Of a stretch of 64,000 nt of DNA, positions 53,533 through 64,000 are shown in pieces; position 1 is the first letter of the stretch, and every line of letters begins with the position of its first letter. Source of the DNA: Phytophthora colocasiae (lineage: Eukaryota > Oomycota > Peronosporomycetes > Peronosporales > Peronosporaceae). The notes beneath the pieces were generated by a model. The model was given only the letters and a program-made list of their open reading frames with translations. It did not search any database and had not been told where the DNA came from. The translations under genes and the position numbers were made by a program. Where the stretch lies: assembly GCA_018806915.1 (NCBI GenBank), contig JAGKQI010000059.1, forward strand, positions 372,001 to 436,000, in the 5' to 3' direction.

Positions 53533-54603
53533 CTAATTGTTGTTGCGAACTTCTTGTAGCAGTTGCAGCATTCTCACTTTCTTCTTCCTGCTCGCAGCTT
53601 GCAGACAATCAACGACAGTGTCACCGTAGTTGTCGCGGATACGAGGATCAGCGCCTGAGGACAAGAGGATGCTGATGCAGGAAATAGATTCTCGGATAAC
53701 AGCGACGTGCAGAGCAGTCCAACCGTTAATCTACGAGGAAGAGAAGGAAACATGAGACGAGAGTGCAGGTGTAGATGCAGATACAGATGCAGATGGACGT
53801 ACGTGGTCAATGGCGTTGACTTGGGCCCCTTTTTGGAGCAGAAGTTTGAGGATTTCAGCGTGATTTTGAGACGCAGCCCAGTGCAAACCGCTCCAGCCGT
53901 GCTGAAATTTACGAGAAAAATGAGATAAACCAAAGAGAAGAACAAATATCCAAGTGGTGTACTCGACCTGATCCGCGATGTTAGCATCGACAACTTCTTC
54001 ATTGAGCATATCTCGGATATGGTACTTGTCCGCACGGTACACCGCTCGAAGAAACTCCTTGCTCTCTTTGGACTCGCTCGGGGTTGTCCGTGGAGGAGGT
54101 TCGTAGAGTTCTTCATCTGCTGGCTCATTGTCTTCACGAACCACAGGCTCCTTCTGCTTCTTGCTGTTTTCCTTTGTCAGTTCGTCTTCGAAGTTATCAT
54201 CGTCGTCATATTTGTTGCCACTGTCTGGATGTGCCACCTCCTGCCTCGAATTGTCAACTTTCGCCTGCAGTACTTGAACTGCTTGCAGCTCTTCCTGCTG
54301 CAATTCCGCCGCCGTTTGCTGTAAAGTTTGTGACCGAAGTTGCTGCCGCTGATCCTTCACCTCTTTCGCTTTCGAGTCAAGAGCAGTTTGAATTCTAGAT
54401 CTATCTTCTTCGTTCATCTCCTGTGCTAAATGCTGTAGAGTTTGTTTAGGAGCTTGCACTTCCTGCTGAGCCACGTCCATCAGCGTTAACGACTTAGAAC
54501 TTTTCGCTGAGTTTCCAGCTTTTGCAACGTTGACAAGTGACATATTTGAAGAACTTTCAGCATTCATCGCCTTGGCCACATCAAGTAGTGAGGACATCGG
54601 CAA
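53533..54603 (-). CDS. Ankyrin-repeat protein
   Basis: Three exons on the minus strand: 54603-53968, 53901-53803 and 53730-53533 (310 aa). The N-terminal 190 residues are Gln/Glu/Lys-rich and probably coiled coil. The C-terminal 120 residues form ankyrin repeats: LRAVYRADKYHIRDMLNEE, then HGWSGLHWAASQNHAEILKL and NGWTALHVAVIRESISCISI, with a capping helix. Exon boundaries fall between repeats. No other domain is visible. The intron at 53731-53802 contains a short GATGCA-type repeat. Confidence 0.85.
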
Positions 54604-54690
54604 CTAATGCACTCAGAAGCAGCTTGATAAATGAAATGGAATCAATTTGTACAATCTACTCGAGTCGTTACGTTAGGCTGGGATGATGTG

Positions 54691-57600
54691 CTACCTCTGC
54701 CAACCTGAATTAGTCCTTACCCGCTTCTTTGATGGCCCTGGTGATGCAGACCTACTCAAAGGCCGACCTCGTTCTGCTAGTCTTACTGCTGCTCTTGCCG
54801 TAGATGCTGCAGTACTCGCAGTCGCACTTGACGCACTACCGAGACTTGGTCTCTTGACTTTCTTTGGGGGGAGTGATTTTGAAGAAGTGTTGGAAGCCGG
54901 CGATACAGACGACGGGGTATTACTTGTAGATTCCACACCAATGTTCTCCTTTTCCTTCAGGACCGTCCGCAGTTTCTCTAACGAGCGTTGCATTTTGATC
55001 TTTTCGTCCGTTAGCTGCCGCACCTGATCCAGTAGACGATTGTTCTCCTCCTTCACCTTGACGTGATGCTGAATCTTCTGTCGACTGTTGTGATGACCAA
55101 CCAGCTTCTCATTCTCTTTCGAAATCATTTCGACCTTCTTGGTTAACGTTTGAATCTCCCGTTGGAGCTTCACCTTCTCTGTAAGGAACCTCCGCTTTGC
55201 TTGTCCAAGCTGATCTTGTGAGACCGCCTTCGCCTTGGCTTCCTTCAGCGCATTCTCAGCCGCTGCCTGTTGAGCCTCCAATGCCTTCTGAACAGATTTA
55301 TTGTGCTCTTCCGCGTCGTTAAGTTCACTACGACGACGATCGAGCACCTCTTCCTTCTCCTTCAGCTCAGCTGCTGCCTTCTCCTTTAGACCTTCGTTCT
55401 CCACCACAAGTAACTTGTGCTTGCTTTCCAGTTCTTCAATTGTGGCTTGTAACTCTTTCACCTTCGCGTTGTTATCTTCCTCGGCTGCTCGCAATTCAGC
55501 AAGAGATTTGCTGGTAAACTGTAGCTGTGCTTCTTTCTTGTCGACGGTCGCCTTGAGCTGCTTGATCTCCAGCATCAACTGCGCAGTTTGCTGAGCTAAG
55601 ATCTCTTCGTTTTCCTCAAGCTTCTGTTCAAGAGTATCCTTCTCTGTCACTAAAATTTCTTTGGCGTTCTTGAACGCCGCAGCCTTCTCCTCAACCAACT
55701 GCTCAAAGGCCTGCACACGACCGCGTGCAGCTTCCAGCTCAGCTTTATATTCGCGGGTTTTCTGATCCCACGCAGCTTCATTGTTGTCTGCACGCTCCTT
55801 CAACGTAGCAATATTGTCGTTGCTCTCTGAGAGAGAGATAGCCATTGTGGCGATCTCCGATTCCTTCTTTGACACGGTGTTTTGCTGCTCTACCACTTGA
55901 CGCTCGAGGTCGGCAGAGTTGGACTCCAACGCACGGATCTTATCCTCCTTCTCAACGACGCGGTTCTTGAACTCTTGTAAAATCTTTGCCTGCTCTCCAA
56001 ACGCTATCTCGAGGGCTTCATTTCCTAGCTCCAGTTCGTGTTTCCTAGCTGAAACAGTCTCTTCGTTGAGAACCAACTCCTCAGTACGCTTCTCGAGTGC
56101 TGATATCGATTCCTTCAGTTTTTTCTTCTCTTTCAACCATGCCGTTCGTGCTTCAGTAAACTCTTCTTCTATGCACTGCTTAGAATCTTCCTCGGTTTTT
56201 AGAGACTCGGTCAACTCGAGTCGATGAAGTTCTAAATTCTTCATCTCATCACGCAGTTTATTCTGGATGCCCTCGTGCATCCTGATCTCTTCTTGCTGGC
56301 GTGAAGTTGTAGCTTCAGCATCTCGTATATCATCCTCAGCCTTCTCAAGCTTATCAGTCAAAGACTCCATAGTGGTCTTACTATCCCTGAGGGCCTGCTC
56401 CAGCTCGTAAATTCTTGCTCCACTGGCGACAAGCTCATCAGCCTTCTGGGTAATAGTCATTCCAGCTTGCTCATTGGCCTCTTGGGCTGTAGCGAGGTTG
56501 TTCTGCAGTTCAGAAATCTCACTTGCTTGTGCTGCAACTTGTTGCTGCAGCGTCTCAACTTTTTGCGTGAAGATTTTTATGGTTTCATCTGATTCAGACA
56601 GCTGCATTTTCTGCTTCGTGCACTCCTCTTGCAGATCGCTGTTGTAAGCATCCAGGTCAGTCGTTTGCATGGTTAGCTGCTCCACACGCTTCAACAAGCT
56701 TTGAATCTCAATGTCCTTCTCGGCTTGAATCTGTTTTATCTCATCCTGCAGATGTTGGATTTCTTCAACTGCACTAGCATGCTCTGCTTCGACTCGAGCC
56801 TTTTCATCGGAATGTTTAGTAGCATCAGCGAGAGCTTCAGACAGCTTATGCTGCAAATTTTCCGATTCGAGCCTGAATGTATGCTTTTGGTCGTCGAGCT
56901 GGCGTTGAAGACCTTCGAGTGCAATATCCTTCTCCTCCACCATCGACTTATGGAGACGATTGACTTCTTCTGTCTTTGCGCGATGGTCATCATACTCAGT
57001 TCGAATCTCATGGAGCTGCTTATCTTTCATTCGAAGTTTCTCCTCAAAGTTCCTCACCAATTTTTGCTCTTGCTCTTGTACTTGGAGATTTTGTGATTCC
57101 ATTGCTTCTGAATGCGCTTGCGCTGCGGCAACGGCGTCTTCCTGCAGTTTTCTAACGGCATTGTTAGACTCCTCCAGCTTCAGCTCGAGAGCACTCCTTT
57201 CCTCATTGATTGCAGCTTCAGAGTGCTTCAGCGTATCAATCACATTGTCGCGACCAGAAATCTCAGTATGCAAGCGAGCAGTTTGTACAGTAGCTTCCTC
57301 CAGTTTATCTTGAACCTCATCAAGCTGATGCAGCGTCTTCTGGTGTGCTTCTTCGAGCTCAGCCATATCCACCTTTAGTTTGTCGAATGCGCGTTCAGCT
57401 TCTCGAACCTGGAACTCGCGTTGCTTGAGCTCTGCATTAGCTGCTGCCAGATCATTCTCCAACAACATCTTTGAGTGCCTGAGGCTCTGATTAGCAGTGG
57501 AGCCATCAGCAACTGCAGCCTCAAATTCCAGACGAATATCTTCACGTGCTCGCTCAAGCTGCATCTCTAGTTTCTCAATGTTGCACTTTTCTCGAACCAG

Positions 57601-59697
57601 CAGGGTATTGGCCGACGATGCAGCTTTCTCTGAATCTACCAGAGCTTCTTTAGCATCGACGAGCTGCTTTTCAAGATCATGCTGATGAACTGACCAGGAG
57701 GCTTCACGCTCCTTCATTTGTAGAAGCTCAAATGATGTTTCACGTGCTCTCTCTTCCAGGCAGGCGTTAAAGGATGCGACCGAATCTAGTTTTGCCTGAT
57801 ACTCATTTGCTTGCTGCTTCAATGCCTCTCCCAGTCTGGCGGAAAAGTCTCCGTCAAGCACATCTTGAGATGAAGTCCCCTTCATGTCTTCATCCTTGTC
57901 AGATTCATTCTCCAGCAAGCGGTCCTGGAGATCGTGTTTATCTCGCAATACAAATGCAAGCTGCTTCGTCAAACCAAGCAACATCAAGTTGAGATTTTTC
58001 ACTTCGCTCTTGGCTCTCCCTGTGAACCCAGCATCGTCAGATCCAGAGCGTTGTAGCTCATCCTGAAGCTCCGTGAAGCGCTCTTCCATCTCTTCATACT
58101 TCATTCTCCACTCAATGGCGTCGGCTGAAGGCTCATAGTCATGTGCTCCAGGGCCACCAACACCTCGCAGTCGAAGCATCATTTTTAAGTGAGCGATATG
58201 CTGCTTTAAATCTGTGCAAAGCGCCTGGAAGTTCCCATTCTGAAGCTGAAGATACTCACACGAACGCTGTAGTCTGTCACTCTTCTCGGCAGTTGTGGCA
58301 AATGACTCTTCTAACTCACGGAAACGGGCGTCAACGACAGGATCACATGGTCCTAGTAGTGCTGTATGGGGAGCAGTCGAGTCCTGGCTTGAAGTGACTT
58401 CTGGGGGCGTTGCTCCTTGCTGTAGTAAGTTTGAACCAGGGATATTGCGAGCGATCTCTTCATGCGCATGTTGAAGTTGTCGTCGAAGTCTTTGGATTTC
58501 TTCCTGTAAGAAGAGAGAACTGCCGACTGAGTCCTCGTTCACGACTGCACTGTTCTGGATCATTTTTGCTCGCTGTGCAAATTTTAGGGTTGAGAGCGTC
58601 TCAAACGCGGAGTCTTCAGCTGGTGAAATGGTTGCAACCATGAATGTCTTGGAGTTCCCACCCAGCGAGTCCTTCAGAAGGAACGTCAGCTTGGAATCGC
58701 GGTAGTGCACGTGTCGGTGTTTGCCCACTGATTGCTCCGAAAGGCCCATGATGACATTGCCCAGCGCAGACAGCGACTTGTTAATACTGCCTGCTTCCTT
58801 CAGTCGTTCTCCAGCTGCGTCTGTACTTCGCTGTCGCTCCGAACCTGCTAAATCCACCAGATTAAATCTCGAAGTGCGGATCTTGGTGCCTTCCGCAGAT
58901 GTCTCCTTTGTCTGCAATTGTAAAATAAAAACACTGTGCGATCGACTGCTTTCTCTGTTCATGGACGTCTGTCCCACTCGTCGGTTCTGCGCTCCGACTG
59001 CCATCAACTCAGCAGCTTTCTTAGAATTGGTCACCACGCTCTCGATGAGTCCTTCCACATGAACTCCCCTGCGTCCACTTTCTCGAAGTTGCAACCCTGC
59101 TGCGTCCTTTGTGCTTCCTCCATCCAACAAATCGTACACTCGTTCATTGTAAATTTCCAGAAATGAGCATGCGAATGTGTGCTGTACGTTCGTCCTGCTG
59201 TCTTTGGCGACAACATTGTCAAAGAGATAGTCGAATACTCGTGGGACCAGACCACGTAGGTCGAGCTGTTCCTGTGTGAGGCTGGTCGTCTCTGTGTCAA
59301 TGACGTCGTCGGGTCCCTGCATCGTAAACGTCTTGCCTGATCCCGTCTGTCCGTAGGCAAAGATGGTGCCGTTGTAGCCCTCGAGACAGGCCTGTGTAAT
59401 TGGTGCTCCTACGACCTCAAAGACGTCGTTCTGGCTGGAACCCTCTCCAAAGACGCGGTCAAATGTGAAAGTCTTGGCCGACCCGTGCTTACTATGGAGG
59501 AAAACGGTCTGTTGCATGGTGTCTGAGGCTGGAACAGTCACGCATTTCTTAGCGAAAGACGAGGACGCGGCGGCTGCACTGCTGCGAGCCAGGAAGCCAG
59601 CGGATCCGCTTAAGGAGGTGGCTCTCACGCCACGCTCGCGCTCGTTGGGCGGCCGCACGCGGCAGAAGACCTTGACGTTGGCGTCGGAGACTTCCAT
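54691..59697 (-). CDS. Kinesin-12-like motor (KIF15 type)
   Basis: An intronless frame of 1668 aa. The motor is N-terminal: VKVFCRVRPPNERERG at 8-23, an insert of Ala/Ser around 34-50, P-loop GQTGSGKT at 116-123, NRESSRSH (switch I) and DLAGSERQRS (switch II), then SALGNVIMGLSE and YRDSKLTFLLKDSLGGNSKT. About 1250 residues of near-continuous coiled coil follow, ending in a Ser/Arg/Pro-rich basic tail. The motor sequence and very long stalk fit kinesin-12, which in animals holds spindle poles apart and in plants marks the division plane. The role here is inferred. Confidence 0.87.
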   Translation of the reverse strand: MEVSDANVKVFCRVRPPNERERGVRATSLSGSAGFLARSSAAAASSSFAKKCVTVPASDTMQQTVFLHSKHGSAKTFTFDRVFGEGSSQNDVFEVVGAPITQACLEGYNGTIFAYGQTGSGKTFTMQGPDDVIDTETTSLTQEQLDLRGLVPRVFDYLFDNVVAKDSRTNVQHTFACSFLEIYNERVYDLLDGGSTKDAAGLQLRESGRRGVHVEGLIESVVTNSKKAAELMAVGAQNRRVGQTSMNRESSRSHSVFILQLQTKETSAEGTKIRTSRFNLVDLAGSERQRSTDAAGERLKEAGSINKSLSALGNVIMGLSEQSVGKHRHVHYRDSKLTFLLKDSLGGNSKTFMVATISPAEDSAFETLSTLKFAQRAKMIQNSAVVNEDSVGSSLFLQEEIQRLRRQLQHAHEEIARNIPGSNLLQQGATPPEVTSSQDSTAPHTALLGPCDPVVDARFRELEESFATTAEKSDRLQRSCEYLQLQNGNFQALCTDLKQHIAHLKMMLRLRGVGGPGAHDYEPSADAIEWRMKYEEMEERFTELQDELQRSGSDDAGFTGRAKSEVKNLNLMLLGLTKQLAFVLRDKHDLQDRLLENESDKDEDMKGTSSQDVLDGDFSARLGEALKQQANEYQAKLDSVASFNACLEERARETSFELLQMKEREASWSVHQHDLEKQLVDAKEALVDSEKAASSANTLLVREKCNIEKLEMQLERAREDIRLEFEAAVADGSTANQSLRHSKMLLENDLAAANAELKQREFQVREAERAFDKLKVDMAELEEAHQKTLHQLDEVQDKLEEATVQTARLHTEISGRDNVIDTLKHSEAAINEERSALELKLEESNNAVRKLQEDAVAAAQAHSEAMESQNLQVQEQEQKLVRNFEEKLRMKDKQLHEIRTEYDDHRAKTEEVNRLHKSMVEEKDIALEGLQRQLDDQKHTFRLESENLQHKLSEALADATKHSDEKARVEAEHASAVEEIQHLQDEIKQIQAEKDIEIQSLLKRVEQLTMQTTDLDAYNSDLQEECTKQKMQLSESDETIKIFTQKVETLQQQVAAQASEISELQNNLATAQEANEQAGMTITQKADELVASGARIYELEQALRDSKTTMESLTDKLEKAEDDIRDAEATTSRQQEEIRMHEGIQNKLRDEMKNLELHRLELTESLKTEEDSKQCIEEEFTEARTAWLKEKKKLKESISALEKRTEELVLNEETVSARKHELELGNEALEIAFGEQAKILQEFKNRVVEKEDKIRALESNSADLERQVVEQQNTVSKKESEIATMAISLSESNDNIATLKERADNNEAAWDQKTREYKAELEAARGRVQAFEQLVEEKAAAFKNAKEILVTEKDTLEQKLEENEEILAQQTAQLMLEIKQLKATVDKKEAQLQFTSKSLAELRAAEEDNNAKVKELQATIEELESKHKLLVVENEGLKEKAAAELKEKEEVLDRRRSELNDAEEHNKSVQKALEAQQAAAENALKEAKAKAVSQDQLGQAKRRFLTEKVKLQREIQTLTKKVEMISKENEKLVGHHNSRQKIQHHVKVKEENNRLLDQVRQLTDEKIKMQRSLEKLRTVLKEKENIGVESTSNTPSSVSPASNTSSKSLPPKKVKRPSLGSASSATASTAASTARAAVRLAERGRPLSRSASPGPSKKRVRTNSGWQR

Positions 59698-60153
59698 GCC
59701 CGCTTATTGGTCTGTCACTTTTTGGTGGCGCGTTATTTGGAATTTAAATTTTGGACAGAAACGCGGGGGTCTGTTGTAATATTTACCAATAGGAAAAATG
59801 CAGTTTTATCAGCCTATGAAAACATACAGTAGTTGAAGCCGATTCGTTGGAATGTACGTGTGTATGAACAGTGCTCAGACTCTGACTTGGTCTCCACTTG
59901 CATGAATCATGCAGTCATAATTCTATGTTAGAACAAGATTGATATAAACGATACATTTTGTGACGGTGGGGCATCATTATCAAGTGCTTCCAATCATCGT
60001 CGGTGGCATCCTATCACCTTTGGCAAGGTAATCACGGACGTTTGGAGGAACACAAGAGAAGTAGCCACGAGAAACCGAGGTCTGGTATTTTAAAGGTTGC
60101 GAATTTGCAGCAGCTACATGTGGGGCTGGTGGAGATCAGCAGCCTGCAACCGT
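59698..60153. other. Intergenic region, kinesin-12 to GCSH
   Basis: About 455 nt. It holds the kinesin promoter and the GCSH 3' UTR. No gene or repeat is seen. Confidence 0.6.
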
Positions 60154-60834
60154 TTAGTGCTCCTCGTTCTCGCAGTGCTCCTTGTAGGCGGCCTCGTCAA
60201 GAAGGTCATCCACGTCCGACACGTCGTCAAGCTGCCAACACACAACAGTTAGCATAATACAATCTCAAATAGCAACTGCCACTTGCAACGCACCTCAAGC
60301 TTGATGAACCAGCCGCCGGTCATAGCCTCATCGTTTACAAGGTTCGGGCTCTCAGCCAGGTCCTGCAGCAAGAGTTAGCAATCCACCTCTACAAAGTATC
60401 ATGAATTATTGCCCACCTCGTTCACAGCCGTGACCGTGCCCGCAGCAGGCGTGTACACGTCGCTGGCGGCCTTGACGGACTCCACAGCTCCGAAAGCGTC
60501 GCTTCACAACCAATGATACAACAAAAGCGTTAGGACCCACTGGAAAACAAGAAGACAGCAGACAGCATAAACTGCAGACAGTAACAACATACCCCTTGGC
60601 AAACTTGTCGCCCACCGACGGCAAGTCCACGTACACGACGTCACCCAGCGAGTTCTGGGCAAAGTCCGTGATTCCGATGGTGCCCTCCTTGCCGTTGATC
60701 GTCACGTACTCGTGCTGGGGCGTGTACTTAGTCGAGAAGAAGGCGAGACGCTGCGAGGTCGAGCGCCAGGCCAGGGGAGCGGCCGAGTTCAGAGCACGAG
60801 CACGGAGAGTCTGCGAGAGGATACGGAGAGCCAT
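60154..60834 (-). CDS. GCSH: Glycine cleavage system H protein, mitochondrial
   Basis: Four exons on the minus strand: 60834-60593, 60501-60417, 60362-60294 and 60231-60154 (157 aa). A presequence ([16 protein letters not shown]...) precedes [10 protein letters not shown], then [22 protein letters not shown]. The lipoyl-bearing Lys91 sits in [14 protein letters not shown], just after the first intron. [16 protein letters not shown] and the acidic C-terminal helix follow. H protein carries the aminomethyl group between the P, T and L subunits on its lipoyl arm. An upstream in-frame ATG (60909) is unlikely to be used. Confidence 0.95.
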
Positions 60835-61019
60835 GACGTCTAAGGAGAAAAGGAGCTTTCGGGTGCCTTTCAAATTGTCGAGTGAATTTGGAGCTCGTGG
60901 TGTGCTCAAACCACTTGATGTGGCTACATTATCGCACCTTGAACTAACTATGACATACTATACATCAGTATAATGTCCTGACACTTGCGACTTGCAAAGC
61001 CACTGGTTCAAGTGCCAGC

Positions 61020-62911
61020 ATGTTGACACGCTTCGCCCTGCGTCACGGGCGCCCAGCGCTCCGTAGCTCCTTCTGTCGCAGCCTCTCAGCTGCAATTTCT
61101 GCTTCTGCTTCTACTGCTGGTGATGGCTCATCGACCAAATTGGTCAAGCGCAAAGTGGCAATTGTCGGTGGCTACATGGGCACGGGCTATCACGGACTGC
61201 AGATGAATGACGACGTAGAGACCATTGAAGACGAGCTTCGTCGTGCCATTTTACAAGCTGGCGCCATGCGTGAGTCCAATTTCGAGGATCTGGGCAAGAT
61301 CGACTGGTCTAGAAGCAGCCGCACGGACAAGGGCGTGCACGCTGGCTGCATTGTGGTACGTTCTGGTGGTCGTTGCAATGATGAGGGACATGCAGTACTA
61401 ATCTGAAATTTGTTTTGGCTGCTACAGTTCTCTGGCAAGCTGCTAATTGACGAGGAGAACAAGGTGGAACCGACAACCGGTCGCGTCAATGGACTCACGG
61501 AGGCTCTGAACGCAGCACTGCCTGACAACATCCGAGTGTTCTCCTGCACGAGAGTGAACAAGCGTTTCTCTGCACGCAAGAACTGTGTGCTGCGTGAGTA
61601 CGAGTACTTCATGCCGCTTTCATTCCTAAAGGATAGCCTCATTGGATCAGAAGCAGAGGACTTTGACACGGACGAAGCTGTTGCTGAGTTCTGCCGTGCA
61701 CTGCGCCGCTATCAGGGTGTCCATGATTTCCACAATTTCACACGTTCAAGGTCGTACTTTTACAAAATGCACGCGAACAGGAAGCAGTTTAAGGCTCAAA
61801 ACCGAAGGTTTGCTTCTGAAGCCAAGGCGGATACTGACGATGAGATCGAAGAAACGGAGAGTATTGGCGATGAGGAGAATGAATCTACTGTTGATGACTA
61901 CTCGGAGGAATCAAGTCAGTTTGACGATGAAGAGGAACTCACGCGCAAGCTGTTGCCTCGTCACCGTCGCTCTATTTACTCATGCTCGGGTAGTCTGGTG
62001 CCGGATTTCTGTGGCGAACCACATCTGCGAGTGCATATTGTTGGCCAGGCTTTCTTGCTGAACCAGATTCGGTGTATGGTTGGTGGAGCGCTAGCCGTGG
62101 CAACGAAGGGCATGTCCCGCGTGGAATTTGATGCAGCTCTGTGTACGTTGCGTCTGTTGTCGTTGTGGGGCTTTTTATTCTAACATGCTATGAATATTGC
62201 TACAGTGACGAACCGTATCGTACGCGTGCCAATTGCTCCGGCTGAAGGACTTGTTCTTCTTAGCAGTTCGTTCGGAGGCAAGCTTCACACCGTCTCGCTG
62301 TACGAGGACCCAAATACAGCTCTTGCAAAGGAGCGGAAGGATCTGGTGCACAGAACCCTTTTGAATCACCAGGAGGACAAGGAGATGACGAGGTTCAGAG
62401 AGGGAGTTATCTACACGGAAGTTGCTAGCAGCTGGAACATGGAGGAGAAGTTGGACCGCTGGCGTGCCTACCTGGAGCGCTGCTACGAGGCCAACGAACG
62501 CCTCGACGAAGACGAGTTATCTGCTGCACTGTATGAACTCGACCAGTCAAAACTCGCAACCAAGAGCAGGAACCAGTCGTACATTGAGCAGAACCGCGTT
62601 GGTCTTGCTGAAAAGGGTCGTCTGGGTGCTTTGTTGCCGAAGCAGTTCACTACGAAGCTCTGCGTTCGGTACAGCGTTGCACCAGGTATTTTCACGTCGG
62701 ACCTGCGTCGTGCAGTGACAAGGGTAAGCTTTTCTTCGTATCTGTATTGATGGCGATAATGGTGTGCTGATGTTTGTATTGTGCACAGCATTTGAAGGCG
62801 GGCAAAATTCCTCTCGACGCGGATGAAGATCAAATCCTGGCTTACATTGACGATTACGGCCCACAAAACCTCGCCGAGGAAGGTCGCAAACTGCGCCTTA
62901 GCATTCGTTAA
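61020..62911 (+). CDS. PUS1: tRNA pseudouridine synthase (PUS1/TruA family)
   Basis: Four exons: 61020-61355, 61428-62142, 62206-62723 and 62789-62911 (563 aa). Motifs: VAIVGGYMGTGYHGLQ, SRTDKGVHA with catalytic Asp103 directly before intron 1, REYEYFMP, and FLLNQIRCMVGGALAVA in the second half of the fold. An acidic insert (about 260-300) splits the catalytic domain. The first 30 residues are Ser/Arg-rich and look like a mitochondrial presequence; PUS1 enzymes commonly act in both nucleus and mitochondria. A C-terminal extension of about 190 residues follows the core and is longer than in yeast. Confidence 0.9.
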
Positions 62912-64000
62912 GAGGAAGCAATAGAAAACACTTTTTTGTTGAAGTTGTCTTTAATGTAGCCATTTTCACTAAACGATCCTATTCTCTCAGCCTGAAGGGC
63001 TGAGAGTATAACGGGCTTTTTCGCCTTTAGAAACGTTTCTGTTGAACTTGGGGCCTTGCAGTTGAATTTGGGAGCAAAATTCAGGTTTTTCGGTGGTGGT
63101 AAGGTGCAGAGTGGACAGTGTTTTGTATGGCAGGTGCCTCGCATGGGACGCCTTTTGGTATTTCTGAATGTGGCAAACGTAGATAAAGCCTTCCTCGATA
63201 ATTTTGCGTGTATCTTTTCGTACCTTGTCAGTTAAACTCGGTAGTTTATCGGCTAAAGTTAATAGTACTTCAATGATATCTGTTTATCTATTAGAAACTA
63301 CACTTTGTTGAAGTGCGACGGTTCGACGGTTGCTCGAATAAGTACCACACGAATTTATCGCAAAAGTATACAAAGGCCTCCTTTTGACCAATGAGGGTCA
63401 ATTACTAAATATGGTAGTCAAACCTCTTCTCTTGAGTATGCTCTACTGACTGGGTGCTGTGGTACTGTACCATTTCTATAAAACTGATATGTACCATTTC
63501 TATAAGGCACATCAGTGCGGGAAGTAGCAGCACAGGTTCTCCCATCTCCGGGGTTGGGCGCTTGTAGAGGTGGCATTCCTGCTGCATTATGAAGACCCTC
63601 GTTGTTGTGTGCAGGATCTCGGTGTGTCACGGTGTTTTTGGTAAGAGGATGCTGCTTTAGAGCTCGCCGTTATTGTGGATCTAAACGCACTGTGGAGTAC
63701 GCTGTATTATGGGCTTTCACTACGTGACTGCAGCTATATGACTGTTTTTGCTGTGGAGGTTCATGGTGAGCGATGAGAGTTTGATTCTGGACCATGTATG
63801 CCTTGTGGAGGCATTAGGTGTTGAAGGTGTTGATTTATGGCGTAGAGCGCTGTGCTGTGGACCACCGCACGGACTCGCCGATGAAGGAGATAGTGTCATA
63901 CCGTACTCTCGTGTGCTATAACGGTGACTGTTAGTTGCTCTTGAAGCGGAAGATGTGGAAATAGGCGCTGTCAGCACTGGTTGTGATGCAACAGTTTTCA
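62912..64000. other. Right edge, no recognisable gene
   Basis: About 1.1 kb. It holds a 9-bp inverted repeat (CTCTCAGCC/GGCTGAGAG, 62984-63006) about 70 nt after the PUS1 stop, which could be a 3'-end structure, and a 14-bp direct repeat (GTACCATTTCTATA at 63467-63480 and 63491-63504). Open frames on both strands are short and motif-free. Confidence 0.55.

Noticed and set aside
53761..53800. GATGCA/GATACA short repeat
   Set aside because: A small degenerate hexamer repeat inside an intron; too short to be of note.
60003..60257. Plus-strand open frame over the GCSH 3' end
   Set aside because: It overlaps the last GCSH exon antisense and has no recognisable features.
61000..61020. GGTTCAAGTGCC resembles a tRNA T-arm
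   Set aside because: No matching D-arm or acceptor stem upstream, and it is the 5' UTR of PUS1.
62984..63006. Hairpin followed by a T-run, like a bacterial terminator
   Set aside because: The genome is clearly eukaryotic; the structure may be a 3'-UTR hairpin but rho-independent termination does not apply.

Overview
The window looks like a gene-dense piece of an oomycete genome, most likely Phytophthora or a close relative. The evidence is compact genes with short GT-AG introns (about 45-120 nt), GC-rich codon use, EF-hand respiratory-burst NADPH oxidases, chromodomain Ty3/gypsy retrotransposons and a decayed secreted RXLR-type effector. About 25 protein genes can be modelled exon by exon. 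No tRNA, rRNA or CRISPR array was found. All exon joints were worked out by eye from splice sites and reading-frame continuity.

Left block (1-18 kb): DPH3 (-), kinesin-1 heavy chain (-), a calmodulin-lysine methyltransferase-like gene (-), proteasome subunit RPN10 (+), a PH-domain AGC kinase (+), a MINDY deubiquitinase (-) head to head with a small complex I subunit (+) across a perfect 16-bp inverted repeat, a broken fragment of ribosomal protein uS17/S11, a MORN-repeat protein, spliceosomal cyclophilin CWC27 and a histidine phosphatase.

Middle block (18.5-37.4 kb): two tandem NADPH oxidase genes. The upstream copy (NOX-A) is split into three pieces by two full-length LTR retrotransposons: element 1 (20265-25663, + strand, TSD TCATC) and element 2 (26408-33044, - strand, TSD GAACT). 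The downstream copy (NOX-B, ending 36735) is intact. The two copies share a sharply bounded, almost identical tract over the membrane domain, which points to gene conversion. An RXLR-effector-like pseudogene sits just downstream of NOX-B.

Right block (37.6-63 kb): PrmC/HemK methyltransferase (-), a TEX9-like coiled-coil protein (+), an ankyrin protein (-), a Qc-SNARE (+), U1 snRNP protein C (-), spermidine synthase (+), dymeclin (-), a CCR4-type exonuclease (-), ribosomal protein eL32 (+), COX11 (+), NF-YB (+), a second ankyrin protein (-), a 1668-residue kinesin-12-like motor (-), glycine cleavage H protein (-) and pseudouridine synthase PUS1 (+). The last kilobase holds no recognisable gene.

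Most genes are housekeeping: RNA processing (CWC27, U1C, PUS1, CCR4-like), translation (DPH3, eL32, PrmC), mitochondrial function (complex I subunit, COX11, GCSH, PrmC), trafficking (dymeclin, SNARE) and cytoskeleton (kinesins, TEX9-like, MORN). The fast-evolving part is the NOX/retrotransposon/effector segment.
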